From: JANXVV01 sp038230975
GTDB lineage: Bacteria; Planctomycetota; Phycisphaerae; Tepidisphaerales; Tepidisphaeraceae
Assembly: GCA_038230975.1 (NCBI GenBank)
Contig: JBBRMF010000040.1
Location: 1 to 28,103, forward strand
DNA length: 28,103 nucleotides
Reading direction: 5' to 3'
Positions 16,096-24,652 of the stretch are shown here, piece after piece. The notes beneath the pieces are model-generated. The model ran no database searches, was not told where the DNA came from, and saw nothing but the letters and a program-made list of their open reading frames with translations. Each line of letters begins with the position of its first letter. Positions within the stretch are counted from its first letter, which is position 1. The position numbers and the translations under genes are program-made.

Positions 16096-17415
16096 ATGAA
16101 TCAGATGACACGGGTTTGTATCGCGATGGCAGGCACGTTGTTGTTTTCGACTTCGGTTCCTGCTGAGAATTGGGAACAATGGCGCGGGCCGCACTTTGAC
16201 GGATCCACCCCTGAATCAAATCTGCCGGAGAATCTCGATACCAAAGCGAATTTGGCGTGGTCCACCGAAATGCCCGGGCCCAGTTGCGCCACGCCGGTTA
16301 TCTCGGGCGATCGCATCTTTTTTACCGCACTCGACAAAAACACGAAGAAATTGCTCGCCCTTTGTGCCACTAAGACCGACGGAAAAATTCTCTGGTCGAA
16401 GGAAGTCGGCTACGGAAACGTGGTCAATCAGCGGAATGACATGGCTTCACCGTCGCCGATCACGGATGGCAAAACTGTGTGGTTTTATTACGGAACCGGC
16501 GATCTGGTGGCGTTTGATTTCGCGGGAACGCAACTCTGGGCACGAAACATCGAAAAAGATTTCGGCAAATTCCATATGCAATGGATTTCGTCCGCCAGCC
16601 CATTGCTCTTCAAAGGAAAGCTGTACATTCCCGTGCTGCATCGGGATGTGCCGGTTCCGTCGCGGGGCGCAGCACCCAGTGCGGCCGGGACGGCTGCGGA
16701 TTCTTATCTGCTCTGCGTTGACCCGTTGACCGGCAAGGATCTGTGGCGCGTGATTCGGCCCACGGATGCGCTCGATGAGTCGCATGAGGCGTATACCACA
16801 CCTTTGCCGATCGAAGTCGCCGGTAAAATGCAGATCGTGATCGTGGGCGGCGATTTTGTCACTGGCCATGACGCCGAAAACGGCAAGGAGCTTTGGCGAA
16901 CGGAAAATTATAATCCTTCAAAAAGCCGAACGTATCGCACGGTTGCGTCGGCGACCGCAGGCGATGGATTGGTGTTTGCCTCACCTCCCAAGCACGGTCC
17001 CATGTTTGCGATTCAACCCGGCGCCGGCGAGTCGCACGATGCGAAATTCGCCTGGAAAAGTACGGATGTGTCGACCGATGTCTGTGTTCCACTTTACTAT
17101 CGCGGGCTTTTATACGTTTTGGATGGCGATGGAAAAAACCCGCTGCATTGTCTCGATCCGAAGACCGGCCAGAAGAAATGGTCGGTTGATCTGGGAGGTA
17201 ACGCCGTGTTCCGCGCATCTCCAACCGGAGCCGATGGGAAGATCTACTGCATGAATGAGAAGGGCGATGTGCTCGTCGTATCGGCCTTGGACGGAAAGAT
17301 TCTGAGCCGCCAATCCCTGGGAACGGATAGCCCGTCACGAGCAAGCATCATTGTTTCTGAAGGTCATATTTTCGTCAGGACCGGAGATCATTTGTACGCG
17401 TTTGGCAACAAATGA
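16096..17415 (+). CDS. secreted PQQ-like beta-propeller protein
   Basis: The 439-residue product has a signal peptide (residues 1-23, ending in SVPA) and then ENWEQWRGPHFDGS, the typical opening of planctomycete PQQ-like propellers. Blade motifs include 'ALCATKTDGKILWSKE', 'LLCVDPLTGKDLWRV', 'GHDAENGKELWRTE' and 'LHCLDPKTGQKKWSVD'. It may bind PQQ or serve as a scaffold or sugar-binding propeller outside the membrane; the sequence does not decide. AAGGA seven bases before the ATG supports the start. It is the first of five collinear genes for exported proteins ending at 26184, with a 116-bp gap to the next gene. Confidence 0.85.
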   Translation: MNQMTRVCIAMAGTLLFSTSVPAENWEQWRGPHFDGSTPESNLPENLDTKANLAWSTEMPGPSCATPVISGDRIFFTALDKNTKKLLALCATKTDGKILWSKEVGYGNVVNQRNDMASPSPITDGKTVWFYYGTGDLVAFDFAGTQLWARNIEKDFGKFHMQWISSASPLLFKGKLYIPVLHRDVPVPSRGAAPSAAGTAADSYLLCVDPLTGKDLWRVIRPTDALDESHEAYTTPLPIEVAGKMQIVIVGGDFVTGHDAENGKELWRTENYNPSKSRTYRTVASATAGDGLVFASPPKHGPMFAIQPGAGESHDAKFAWKSTDVSTDVCVPLYYRGLLYVLDGDGKNPLHCLDPKTGQKKWSVDLGGNAVFRASPTGADGKIYCMNEKGDVLVVSALDGKILSRQSLGTDSPSRASIIVSEGHIFVRTGDHLYAFGNK

Positions 17416-17531
17416 AGTGATTCGAAATAACTGCTCCTGAGGGCTCTGGTAGGAACCTTGGCGATTTAACGAACCTTTTTTTCGAGATTTAGACTTCAAA
17501 CTCCACTGTTTCATTGAATGAAGGAATTTTC

Positions 17532-20500
17532 ATGCCGCGTCAGACTGCAATTCACCCATTGATTGAAGACCGTGCCCGCATCATTTTCACCGCAGCAATT
17601 TTGGCGGTCACCGGGCTTTCCGCCTACGGACAACTTGCGCCGGATCAAACGATCAAGGCTCTGGAAGTTGCCCCCGGTTTGGAAGCCACCGTATTCGCGG
17701 CTGAACCAATGCTCTTGAAGCCCGCGGATATCGATGTGGATGCGATGGGTCGGGTGTGGGTCTGCGAAGGCGTCAACTATCGCCAGTATGCCGGCCTGCG
17801 GAAAGAGGGCGATCGCATCGTCATTCTTGAAGACTCACATGGCACGGGCAAAGCGGATAAGCAAACCGTTTTCTATCAGGGAAAAGACTTAGCATGCCCG
17901 CTGGGGATTTGTGTTCTTGGAGACAAAGTGATCGTCTCCGATGCACCCAACGTTTTCATTTTCACGGATGATGGGACGGGGCATGCGACGAAGAAGGAAG
18001 TTTTGTTCAGCCATATTGCGGGCGTGCAGCACGATCACGCCGTTCACACTTTTGTATTTGGTCCAGATGGAAAGCTCTATTTCAATATGGGCAACGCCGG
18101 CGAAAAGCTCATGACGCCCGATGGCAAACCGATCGTCGATTTGCAGGGAAATACAATCGATGCCGGTCGCCCAGGTAGCAAAGCCGGCACGACGGATAAG
18201 GTTGCCTACCGAGATGGCATGGTTCTCCGCATGAATGTGGATGGGTCTGACCTTGAAGTCATCGGCAATAATTTTCGCAACAACTATGAAGTGAGCATCG
18301 ACTCATTCGGAACGCTCTGGCAGTCCGACAATGACGACGACGGCAATAAAGGCGTCCGCATCAACTACGTGATGGAATATGGAAATTTCGGCTATAAAGA
18401 TGAACTCACGGGTGCAGGCTGGCAGGGTAAACGTACCAATCTGGAGAAGGAAATTCCGCTTCGCCATTGGCATTTAAACGATCCAGGGGTGGTTCCAAAC
18501 CTCCTTCAGACCGGGGCGGGTTCACCCACGGGAATCTGTGTCTACGAAGGTAGTCTACTTCCGGAAGTCTTTCGCAACCAGGTCATCCATTGCGATGCCG
18601 GGCCGAATGTGGTTCGCAGTTATCCGGTGAAACTCAACGGCGCGGGGTATTCGGCGGAAATCGTCAATGTTCTCCAGGGTACAACAGATAAAACGTTCCG
18701 CCCATCGGATGTCTGCGTTGCGCCGGATGGATCGTTGATGGTCTCCGATTGGAGCGACCCGCAGGTGGGTGGGCACGGCATGCAAGACAATAAGTACCCC
18801 AATATGCACGGGCGTATTTATCGCGTTGCGCCTCCGAACACTCCATACAAAATTCCAGCGCTTGATTTGAAGACGCCGGAAGGTGCGGCAGAGGCATTGA
18901 TGTCGCCGAATATGTCTCGGCGATATCTCGCCTGGACCGCTCTTAACAAAATGGGGGCGTCCGCTGAATCGGCTCTCTTAAAAATCTGGAATGGGTCCGA
19001 CTCGCGCATGAAAGCCCGGGCGTTGTATCTGCTTGCCCGAATCGAAGGCAAGAGCACTCAGTACATTGAGGCTGGGTTAAAGGATAAGAACCCCGACATT
19101 CGAATTGCCGCATTGCGGTGTGCGCGCGGCATGAAGATGGATGTCCTTCCCCTGGTGAAATCGGTCATTCGCGATGAATCATCACAGGTTCGGCGCGAGT
19201 GCGCGATTGCCTTGCACTCCAATAAATCCCCTGAAATGCCGGCCATCTGGGCGGAACTTGCGTTCCAGCACGACGGCAAAGATCGATGGTACCTCGAAGC
19301 CCTTGGCATCGGTTCGGCGGACCGTGATGCGGAGTGTCTGGCGGCATGGTTGGCTAAAGCGGGAGACAACTGGAACACCACACCCGGCCGGGATGTGATC
19401 TGGCGAAGTCGCGCTCCGTTGGCGGCCACTTATCTGGGCAAAATTATTCTCGACCCGGCAATAAGTGATCAGGAACGGCCTCGCTTTATTCGGTCGCTGG
19501 ATTTTATCCCTGACGGGGATGCAAAGATTGACGCGTTAGTAGCGATGGTGAATTCAACTCTCCCCGATGCGAGTGTTCCACTTGAGGCGATCGCGCGGTT
19601 GAACGGGAAAAAAAGCGGCAAGATTCCCGATCTTGCTCTCATCGTCGGTAAGATTCTGGACGTGAAAAAAGGCACACCCGAGTTCGTCGAACTTTGCGAG
19701 CAACTGAATGTTCATGACCGCGATTCGGAATTGCTGGCGATCGCTGCGCAGCACTCAACGGATTCAACCGGCGCGATGGCTGTGGGTCTGGTGGTCAAAC
19801 ATCACAATCAAACCGAACTGAATCAAGCACTTGCCGGGCCTGATGCGGCCAAGATCGCGGCGGCGCTAGGCAGTGTCGCCGACGGTTCCGCGACGAAAAT
19901 TCTTGAAGTGATTCTTGCAGACCCGAAGCAACCACTTCCTGTTCGTCAGGCTGCGGTGAAGGGAATGGCCCGCTCGTTCCGGGGTGCCAATTCATTGCTG
20001 GCAATGGCGAAGAACAAATCTCTCTCGGAGGATCTGAGCTTTACCGTCGGTAACGAATTGCGATCCAGTCCGGGTAAAGAAATTCGCGATGCGGCGACCG
20101 CACTTTTCCCACCCCTTGCCGGCAAAGATGCAAAACCCCTTCCGCCGATCGCGCAACTTTTGAAGATGAATGCGGACAGCATAAAAGGCCATGCGCAATT
20201 TACGGCCAACTGCATTCGCTGCCATCAGGTGAACGGTGAGGGCGTTGATTTTGGCCCGAATCTTTCGGAGATCGCTTCGAAGTTCGCCAAGGATGCAATG
20301 ATCACCAAGATACTGCAACCGACGAGTTCAATCGCGTTTGGGTACGAAGGGAAGACCCTGAAGCTCAAGAACGGCGATCAGGCCGACGGGCTTATCGCAA
20401 GCCAGACGGAAGATGAAGTGACTCTCAAAACCAGCAGCGGTACTGCGGCGATCATGACGAAGTACAAGCGTTCCGACATCGCCGAGATCAAGGTGATGAA

Positions 20501-20594
20501 GACCACGATCATGCCCGAGGGCATGCAAACCGCGATGTCGACGCAGGAGTTTGTGGATTTGATCGAGTACCTTTCGACCTTGAAGAAGAAGTGA
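17532..20594 (+). CDS. PVC-type dehydrogenase-like propeller with HEAT repeats and C-terminal c-type haem domain
   Basis: The 1020-residue exported protein has a signal peptide with an unusually long n-region (hydrophobic core about residues 23-36; cleavage near AYG-QL). The propeller of the PVC dehydrogenase family follows (about 45-440; 'APGLEATVFAAEPMLLKPADI', 'RPSDVCVAPDGSLMVSDW'). HEAT-like repeats come next (about 450-860), then a haem domain with CIRCH at 894-898, 'VDFGPNLSEI' and distal 'TIMPEGMQTAMS'. The order is the same as in the 3994-7110 protein, but the blades diverge, so a different substrate is likely. A role in periplasmic oxidation of sugars or other organics is inferred. 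AAGGA seven bases before ATG 17532 fixes the start over a possible ATG at 17514. The gene stop overlaps a GTG (GTGA, 20591-20594) that opens a frame into the next gene. Confidence 0.9.
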   Translation: MPRQTAIHPLIEDRARIIFTAAILAVTGLSAYGQLAPDQTIKALEVAPGLEATVFAAEPMLLKPADIDVDAMGRVWVCEGVNYRQYAGLRKEGDRIVILEDSHGTGKADKQTVFYQGKDLACPLGICVLGDKVIVSDAPNVFIFTDDGTGHATKKEVLFSHIAGVQHDHAVHTFVFGPDGKLYFNMGNAGEKLMTPDGKPIVDLQGNTIDAGRPGSKAGTTDKVAYRDGMVLRMNVDGSDLEVIGNNFRNNYEVSIDSFGTLWQSDNDDDGNKGVRINYVMEYGNFGYKDELTGAGWQGKRTNLEKEIPLRHWHLNDPGVVPNLLQTGAGSPTGICVYEGSLLPEVFRNQVIHCDAGPNVVRSYPVKLNGAGYSAEIVNVLQGTTDKTFRPSDVCVAPDGSLMVSDWSDPQVGGHGMQDNKYPNMHGRIYRVAPPNTPYKIPALDLKTPEGAAEALMSPNMSRRYLAWTALNKMGASAESALLKIWNGSDSRMKARALYLLARIEGKSTQYIEAGLKDKNPDIRIAALRCARGMKMDVLPLVKSVIRDESSQVRRECAIALHSNKSPEMPAIWAELAFQHDGKDRWYLEALGIGSADRDAECLAAWLAKAGDNWNTTPGRDVIWRSRAPLAATYLGKIILDPAISDQERPRFIRSLDFIPDGDAKIDALVAMVNSTLPDASVPLEAIARLNGKKSGKIPDLALIVGKILDVKKGTPEFVELCEQLNVHDRDSELLAIAAQHSTDSTGAMAVGLVVKHHNQTELNQALAGPDAAKIAAALGSVADGSATKILEVILADPKQPLPVRQAAVKGMARSFRGANSLLAMAKNKSLSEDLSFTVGNELRSSPGKEIRDAATALFPPLAGKDAKPLPPIAQLLKMNADSIKGHAQFTANCIRCHQVNGEGVDFGPNLSEIASKFAKDAMITKILQPTSSIAFGYEGKTLKLKNGDQADGLIASQTEDEVTLKTSSGTAAIMTKYKRSDIAEIKVMKTTIMPEGMQTAMSTQEFVDLIEYLSTLKKK

Positions 20595-20619
20595 ATATTT
20601 ATTTCGTAGGGTTCGCTAC

Positions 20620-20684
20620 GGTGGCATGGGCGTCTCGCCCGTGCTTCTGGTTTCAGAAAACCCGGGCGAGACGCCTTCGCCACC
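20620..20684. repeat. palindromic element R3 upstream of a PQQ-like gene
   Basis: The 22-base arms at 20620-20641 and 20663-20684 are complementary at 19 positions: 13 continuous inner pairs around GGCGTCTCGCCCG, three mismatches, then GGTGGC/GCCACC. The loop is 21 bases. It lies between the PVC dehydrogenase stop and the ATG at 20696, ending 11 bp before it, so a folded mRNA could hide or expose the start. The element contains no stop in the frame of the next gene. It resembles 'GGGCGTCTCGCCC' elements I recall from planctomycetes. Confidence 0.8.
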
Positions 20685-20695
20685 CTGGAAAACAT

Positions 20696-21970
20696 ATGTC
20701 CATCATGCGGTTGATTCGTCGCTTCTTCGTGCCGTTGGGGTGCGTCATTTTTCTATGGAACAGTCCAGCGAGCGCCGGTGAAAACTGGACGCAGTTTCGG
20801 GGCACTTCCGGTGATGGGCATTCGGACTCAACCGGTCTTGCGGTCAAGTGGTCTGAAAATGAGAACATCAAATGGAAGACCACAATTCCGGGCGAGGGAT
20901 GGTCTTCGCCGGTCGCTTTCGGAGACCAGATTTGGATCACGACGGCACTTCAAAAAGGCGCTTCTCTGCGAGCCATTTGCATCGATAAGAATTCCGGAAA
21001 AATCATCAGGGATATCGAGGTGTTTCACGTCTCGAATCCTGAGAAGAAGCACAACTTTAATAGCTATGCGTCCCCGACGCCGGTCATTGAGGCAGGTCGG
21101 ATTTACATCTGCTTCGGCGATAACGGAAGCGCCTGCATTGATACCGAAACCGGCAAAACGATTTGGGAAAGTCACGAGCTGAAGATCGATCATATGAACG
21201 GGCCGGGTTCCAGCCCGATTGTCTATAAAAATCTGTATCTGCTTTGTTGCGACGGGATTGATCTGGAATACATGGCCGCGCTTGATAAAAATACCGGCAA
21301 GCTGGTGTGGAAAACAACGCGTTCCGTCAGCTTTCAAGGCGTGGAGCCTGATATTCGCAAGGCGTACAACACGCCGATCGTCATTCAGGATGGTGGTCAC
21401 GAACAGGTGATCAGCATCGGGGCTCACCGGATTTATTCATACGATGTACATACAGGCAAAGAGCTTTGGTACTGCAATCATCCTGGATTTTCTTGCGTTG
21501 CCCAGCCAGTGTATGCGGATGGAATGTTGTACGTTTCGACGGGTTTCGGCAAGCCGGAATGCTGGGCGATACGGACGGATGGATCGGGCGACGTGACCAA
21601 AACCCACATTGCCTGGAAGTTTAAGAAGGGTGTCCCAAATCGCTCGACGCCATTGCTCGTCGGCGAAGGAAGCGCGCGTCGTATTTACATGGTCTCCGAT
21701 GACGGTATCGCACGCTCTTTACGAGCGGAAGATGGCGAAACTGTCTGGCAGGGGCGGATGGGAACAGGGTTCTCAGCATCGCCTTTGTCCGCCGATGGTC
21801 ATGTCTACTTCTTTGATGAAAAGGGAGTCAGCACGGTGATCACCCCCGGAGAAACGATGCAGGTCGTTTCCGAAAATACACTCGACGACGGCATTATGGG
21901 TACGCCGGCGATTGTGGGGAAGGCGATCTTCCTGCGAACCAAGACGCACTTGTATCGGATCGAAAAATAG
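20696..21970 (+). CDS. secreted PQQ-like beta-propeller protein
   Basis: The 424-residue protein has a basic n-region (MSIMRLIRR), a hydrophobic core (about residues 10-21) and cleavage near SAG-EN. ENWTQFRGTSGDGHSD, the standard opening of the family, follows. Blades carry 'AICIDKNSGKII', 'ACIDTETGKTIWES', 'ALDKNTGKLVWKT', 'SYDVHTGKELWY' and 'SLRAEDGETVWQG'. Like its relatives it may or may not bind PQQ. ATG 20696 is chosen because GGAA lies 5 nt upstream and the signal peptide follows. The frame is open back to a GTG at 20591 that overlaps the previous stop; those 35 extra residues are encoded largely by repeat R3. A later ATG at 20705 is less well placed. Confidence 0.83.
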   Translation: MSIMRLIRRFFVPLGCVIFLWNSPASAGENWTQFRGTSGDGHSDSTGLAVKWSENENIKWKTTIPGEGWSSPVAFGDQIWITTALQKGASLRAICIDKNSGKIIRDIEVFHVSNPEKKHNFNSYASPTPVIEAGRIYICFGDNGSACIDTETGKTIWESHELKIDHMNGPGSSPIVYKNLYLLCCDGIDLEYMAALDKNTGKLVWKTTRSVSFQGVEPDIRKAYNTPIVIQDGGHEQVISIGAHRIYSYDVHTGKELWYCNHPGFSCVAQPVYADGMLYVSTGFGKPECWAIRTDGSGDVTKTHIAWKFKKGVPNRSTPLLVGEGSARRIYMVSDDGIARSLRAEDGETVWQGRMGTGFSASPLSADGHVYFFDEKGVSTVITPGETMQVVSENTLDDGIMGTPAIVGKAIFLRTKTHLYRIEK

Positions 21971-21971
21971 T

Positions 21972-21999
21972 CGGAATCGTATTTCTAAAAATGATTCCG
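21972..21999 (+). other. hairpin after the PQQ-like gene
   Basis: CGGAATC (21972-21978) and GATTCCG (21993-21999) are complementary over a 14-base loop, just after the stop codon. There is no T-run after the stem, so a rho-independent terminator is not well supported. The following ~100 bases to 22102 are AT-rich and probably hold the promoter of the cytochrome gene, but no clear -35/-10 pair stands out. Confidence 0.3.
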
Positions 22000-22102
22000 T
22001 ACGTTACGCTTTGCCTGACGTTTTAAATAAGTTGAGAAATGACTTTTTAAGTCCACAAATCCAGTTACTAGACGAATCGCAGGTCCACTCTGAAAGCCAA
22101 AA

Positions 22103-24652
22103 ATGATCCATGCAGCATTTTCTCGACGGGTGAGCGAAAGCAGTTTGATAAAGAAGCTTTCCCTATTCCTTGCATGTTTTATAGGTCTCCATGCAGCTTA
22201 CTTGCGGGCTGAGGAAAAGAGTGCGGAGCCGGGATTAATAGCGACTTACGCCGATGCGAATCATCGCATTGTGACCGTTGCCGCGACTCCGAACTTCATT
22301 TTGGGTGATCGCGAATCCCTCCATCCGCAGTTGGGCAGTAACTTTACTGCTGAATGGAATGGGCTACTCAAGATCGTAAAGCGAACGTCTTACACATTCT
22401 CTTTCGACGGTGCTGCGGACGCAAGAATCGTGATAGACGGTCAGGCAATCTCCGCCAAGCCTGTCGAACTGGATCTAGGGGATCATCCGATTCAAATCAA
22501 GTTAGTCCGAAAGCCCGGTGCCGTTCGGGGACAGTTGCTTTGGTCAGCCGACTTTTTTGCGGTTGAACCTGTTCCGCCGTCTGCATTGGTTCATCGCGAA
22601 GCGCCACCGGAGATTGGCCTGCAGTCTCGCATCGAAGCTGGACAATTGCTGGTGGAACGATTGAATTGCACTGCATGCCATCAGACAAAATCAACGACTC
22701 TCACTTCACGCCAGGGTCCGGAACTTTCGACCGTCGGCACCCGATTACATCCGGCGTGGATTGCCAAATGGCTTGCCGCCCCGCGATCATTCCGGGCAGA
22801 CACCGCAATGCCACACGCACCTTTGAAAGCCGATGAATGTCGCGATCTCGCTGCATATCTGGCAACTCTGAAAAACCCGAACAACAAAATAAAAGAGCCG
22901 CAACCTTCGACGTCGCATGTTGAAACTGGCAAGCAGTTGGTTGAAACGATCGGATGCACGGCTTGTCATGGCGGCACAAAGGGACACTCACTCGAAGGGT
23001 TGGGTTCGAAGTGGTTTCCCGGTCAACTTGCAGAGTATTTGTTGAATCCGAAGGTGGTGGATCACAGTGGTCGCATGCCTTCGATGCTTTTGCAGAGAGA
23101 AGAGGCTCAGGCGATTGCGGAGTTCCTGGTGCAGTCGAAGAAGGCGGAATTTGAAGTAAATCCTGGAGATGGGAATGTCAAACGAGGTGAGGGATTGTTT
23201 CGGGGGATGGGGTGTGTGAATTGTCATGAGATGGCTAAGCCGCAAGCGGTTGAAGGACAGTTTTCGACTTCATTTGAGAGGTTGACCGGTGCGGAGAAGG
23301 GATGTCTTTCAGAGCATCCGGGCGGGCGGGCGATGGACTATGGGTTGAGCGCCGTTCAACGAGAGTCGATCGCGTCCTTCATCGACTCCGTGCGTCAGCA
23401 TCCGATGGTGACGGTCGCGCCGGCATACGAGTTTCAGCATCGCACGCAGACTTTTGGATGCATCAACTGCCATGAATTGAATGCTTCAATGCCGGCTGAT
23501 GCGACGGAGCGCGTGCCGCAGTTGACGAATGTCGGAGGTCGATTGCGCAAGGAATGGATCGGTGAAGTGCTGACGCAGAAGCGCCGCGTTCGGCCTTGGC
23601 TTCGGCGCAGAATGCCGGAATTCGATGCCGGACAGATGACGAATATGTCCGCATATGCAGTTGCCGCCAGCGGGGTCGGTGAAGCCGAATCAATACCAAA
23701 TCCGTCGCGCGACGAAATCGCCGCCGGCCAGAAGCTGCTCGGGAATGGTGCCGGTGGGTTCGGGTGCATTACCTGTCATGGATTTGCCGGCGCGAAGCCG
23801 AATGTGATTGATGATACGCGGGGCCCGGATATCACGACGGTTGCGAATCGCCTGCGTCCGGATCACTTCCGCCGTTGGGTGCTCGATCCGAAGCGCGTTT
23901 CCCCTTTGACGCCCATGCCGAGCTTCTTCGACGGAATTCCTGTGGCCGACGCGCATGCGAAGGTAGAGACGATGTATCGTTACGTTTCGATGGGTGAGAA
24001 CATGCCACCGCCGGTGGGCTGGGTGGATAAGAATAATTATCAATTGGCGGTCCACGATGAACCGGTGATCATGCGGGCGTTTCTACCGAATCCGAGCGGC
24101 CCTCAAATTCCGCGCGGGATCGCCGTCGGCTTGCCTGGACTTGTAAACTACTGTTTTGATGCCGACACCTGCACGATCCGATACGCATGGACCGGAGGGT
24201 TTATCGACATGCAGCCCAGTTGGTCCGGCCGGGGTGGAAATGTCGTGAAGGTGCTGGGAAAGCGATTCTTTGAGAACAACTTTTTTGCGTTTCGAGTCGG
24301 TGATGACAAACATGAGCCAGAACGAAAATTTGAAGGCTACGAAATTGTCAATCACATTCCGGTTTTCACATATACGATTGATGGCGTCAGAGTTCGCGAG
24401 ACAATTGAGTTTCCGATGGGGACACCTGATCGCGGGCAGGCCGCAGTCAAATCGCATGGTGGTCCGGCCCTCGTCGATACTGTGGAGTTCGATGAATCCA
24501 CCAAACCGATCTTTCTGGTATCGCCTCCCGACCGAGACACGCCGTATGGCCGGGATTTAGTTGCCGAGACCTTACCGCGAGGCCAGTCTGTGAGTCTTGG
24601 CTTGAAGCCAGGAAAGATCATTTTCATGATCCCCTTGAAGGAGTCGAAATGA
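22103..24652 (+). CDS. exported pentahaem c-type cytochrome with N-terminal PA14-like domain
   Basis: The 849-residue protein has a signal peptide (core about residues 20-34, cleavage near LRA-EE), a PA14-like sugar-binding-type domain (about 42-160) and five cytochrome c modules. The haem sites are CTACH 189, CTACH 285, CVNCH 371, CINCH 453 and CITCH 555, spaced 82-102 residues apart. Modules 1, 2, 4 and 5 each have a likely axial Met in an MP motif (MPHAP, MPSML, MPEF, MPSF); module 3 has 'GRAMDYGLS' instead. A conserved-looking C-terminal beta domain of unknown role follows (about 635-845; 'CTIRYAWTGGFIDMQPSW'). It probably carries electrons from the dehydrogenase encoded just downstream or from the PVC proteins. 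No Shine-Dalgarno is visible at ATG 22103. The stop overlaps the next start (ATGA). Confidence 0.88.
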   Translation: MIHAAFSRRVSESSLIKKLSLFLACFIGLHAAYLRAEEKSAEPGLIATYADANHRIVTVAATPNFILGDRESLHPQLGSNFTAEWNGLLKIVKRTSYTFSFDGAADARIVIDGQAISAKPVELDLGDHPIQIKLVRKPGAVRGQLLWSADFFAVEPVPPSALVHREAPPEIGLQSRIEAGQLLVERLNCTACHQTKSTTLTSRQGPELSTVGTRLHPAWIAKWLAAPRSFRADTAMPHAPLKADECRDLAAYLATLKNPNNKIKEPQPSTSHVETGKQLVETIGCTACHGGTKGHSLEGLGSKWFPGQLAEYLLNPKVVDHSGRMPSMLLQREEAQAIAEFLVQSKKAEFEVNPGDGNVKRGEGLFRGMGCVNCHEMAKPQAVEGQFSTSFERLTGAEKGCLSEHPGGRAMDYGLSAVQRESIASFIDSVRQHPMVTVAPAYEFQHRTQTFGCINCHELNASMPADATERVPQLTNVGGRLRKEWIGEVLTQKRRVRPWLRRRMPEFDAGQMTNMSAYAVAASGVGEAESIPNPSRDEIAAGQKLLGNGAGGFGCITCHGFAGAKPNVIDDTRGPDITTVANRLRPDHFRRWVLDPKRVSPLTPMPSFFDGIPVADAHAKVETMYRYVSMGENMPPPVGWVDKNNYQLAVHDEPVIMRAFLPNPSGPQIPRGIAVGLPGLVNYCFDADTCTIRYAWTGGFIDMQPSWSGRGGNVVKVLGKRFFENNFFAFRVGDDKHEPERKFEGYEIVNHIPVFTYTIDGVRVRETIEFPMGTPDRGQAAVKSHGGPALVDTVEFDESTKPIFLVSPPDRDTPYGRDLVAETLPRGQSVSLGLKPGKIIFMIPLKESK

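Noticed and set aside
17416..17531. Terminator after the 16096 gene (T-run at 17476-17482)
   Set aside because: Seven T are present but no stable stem precedes them; read-through into the next gene remains possible.
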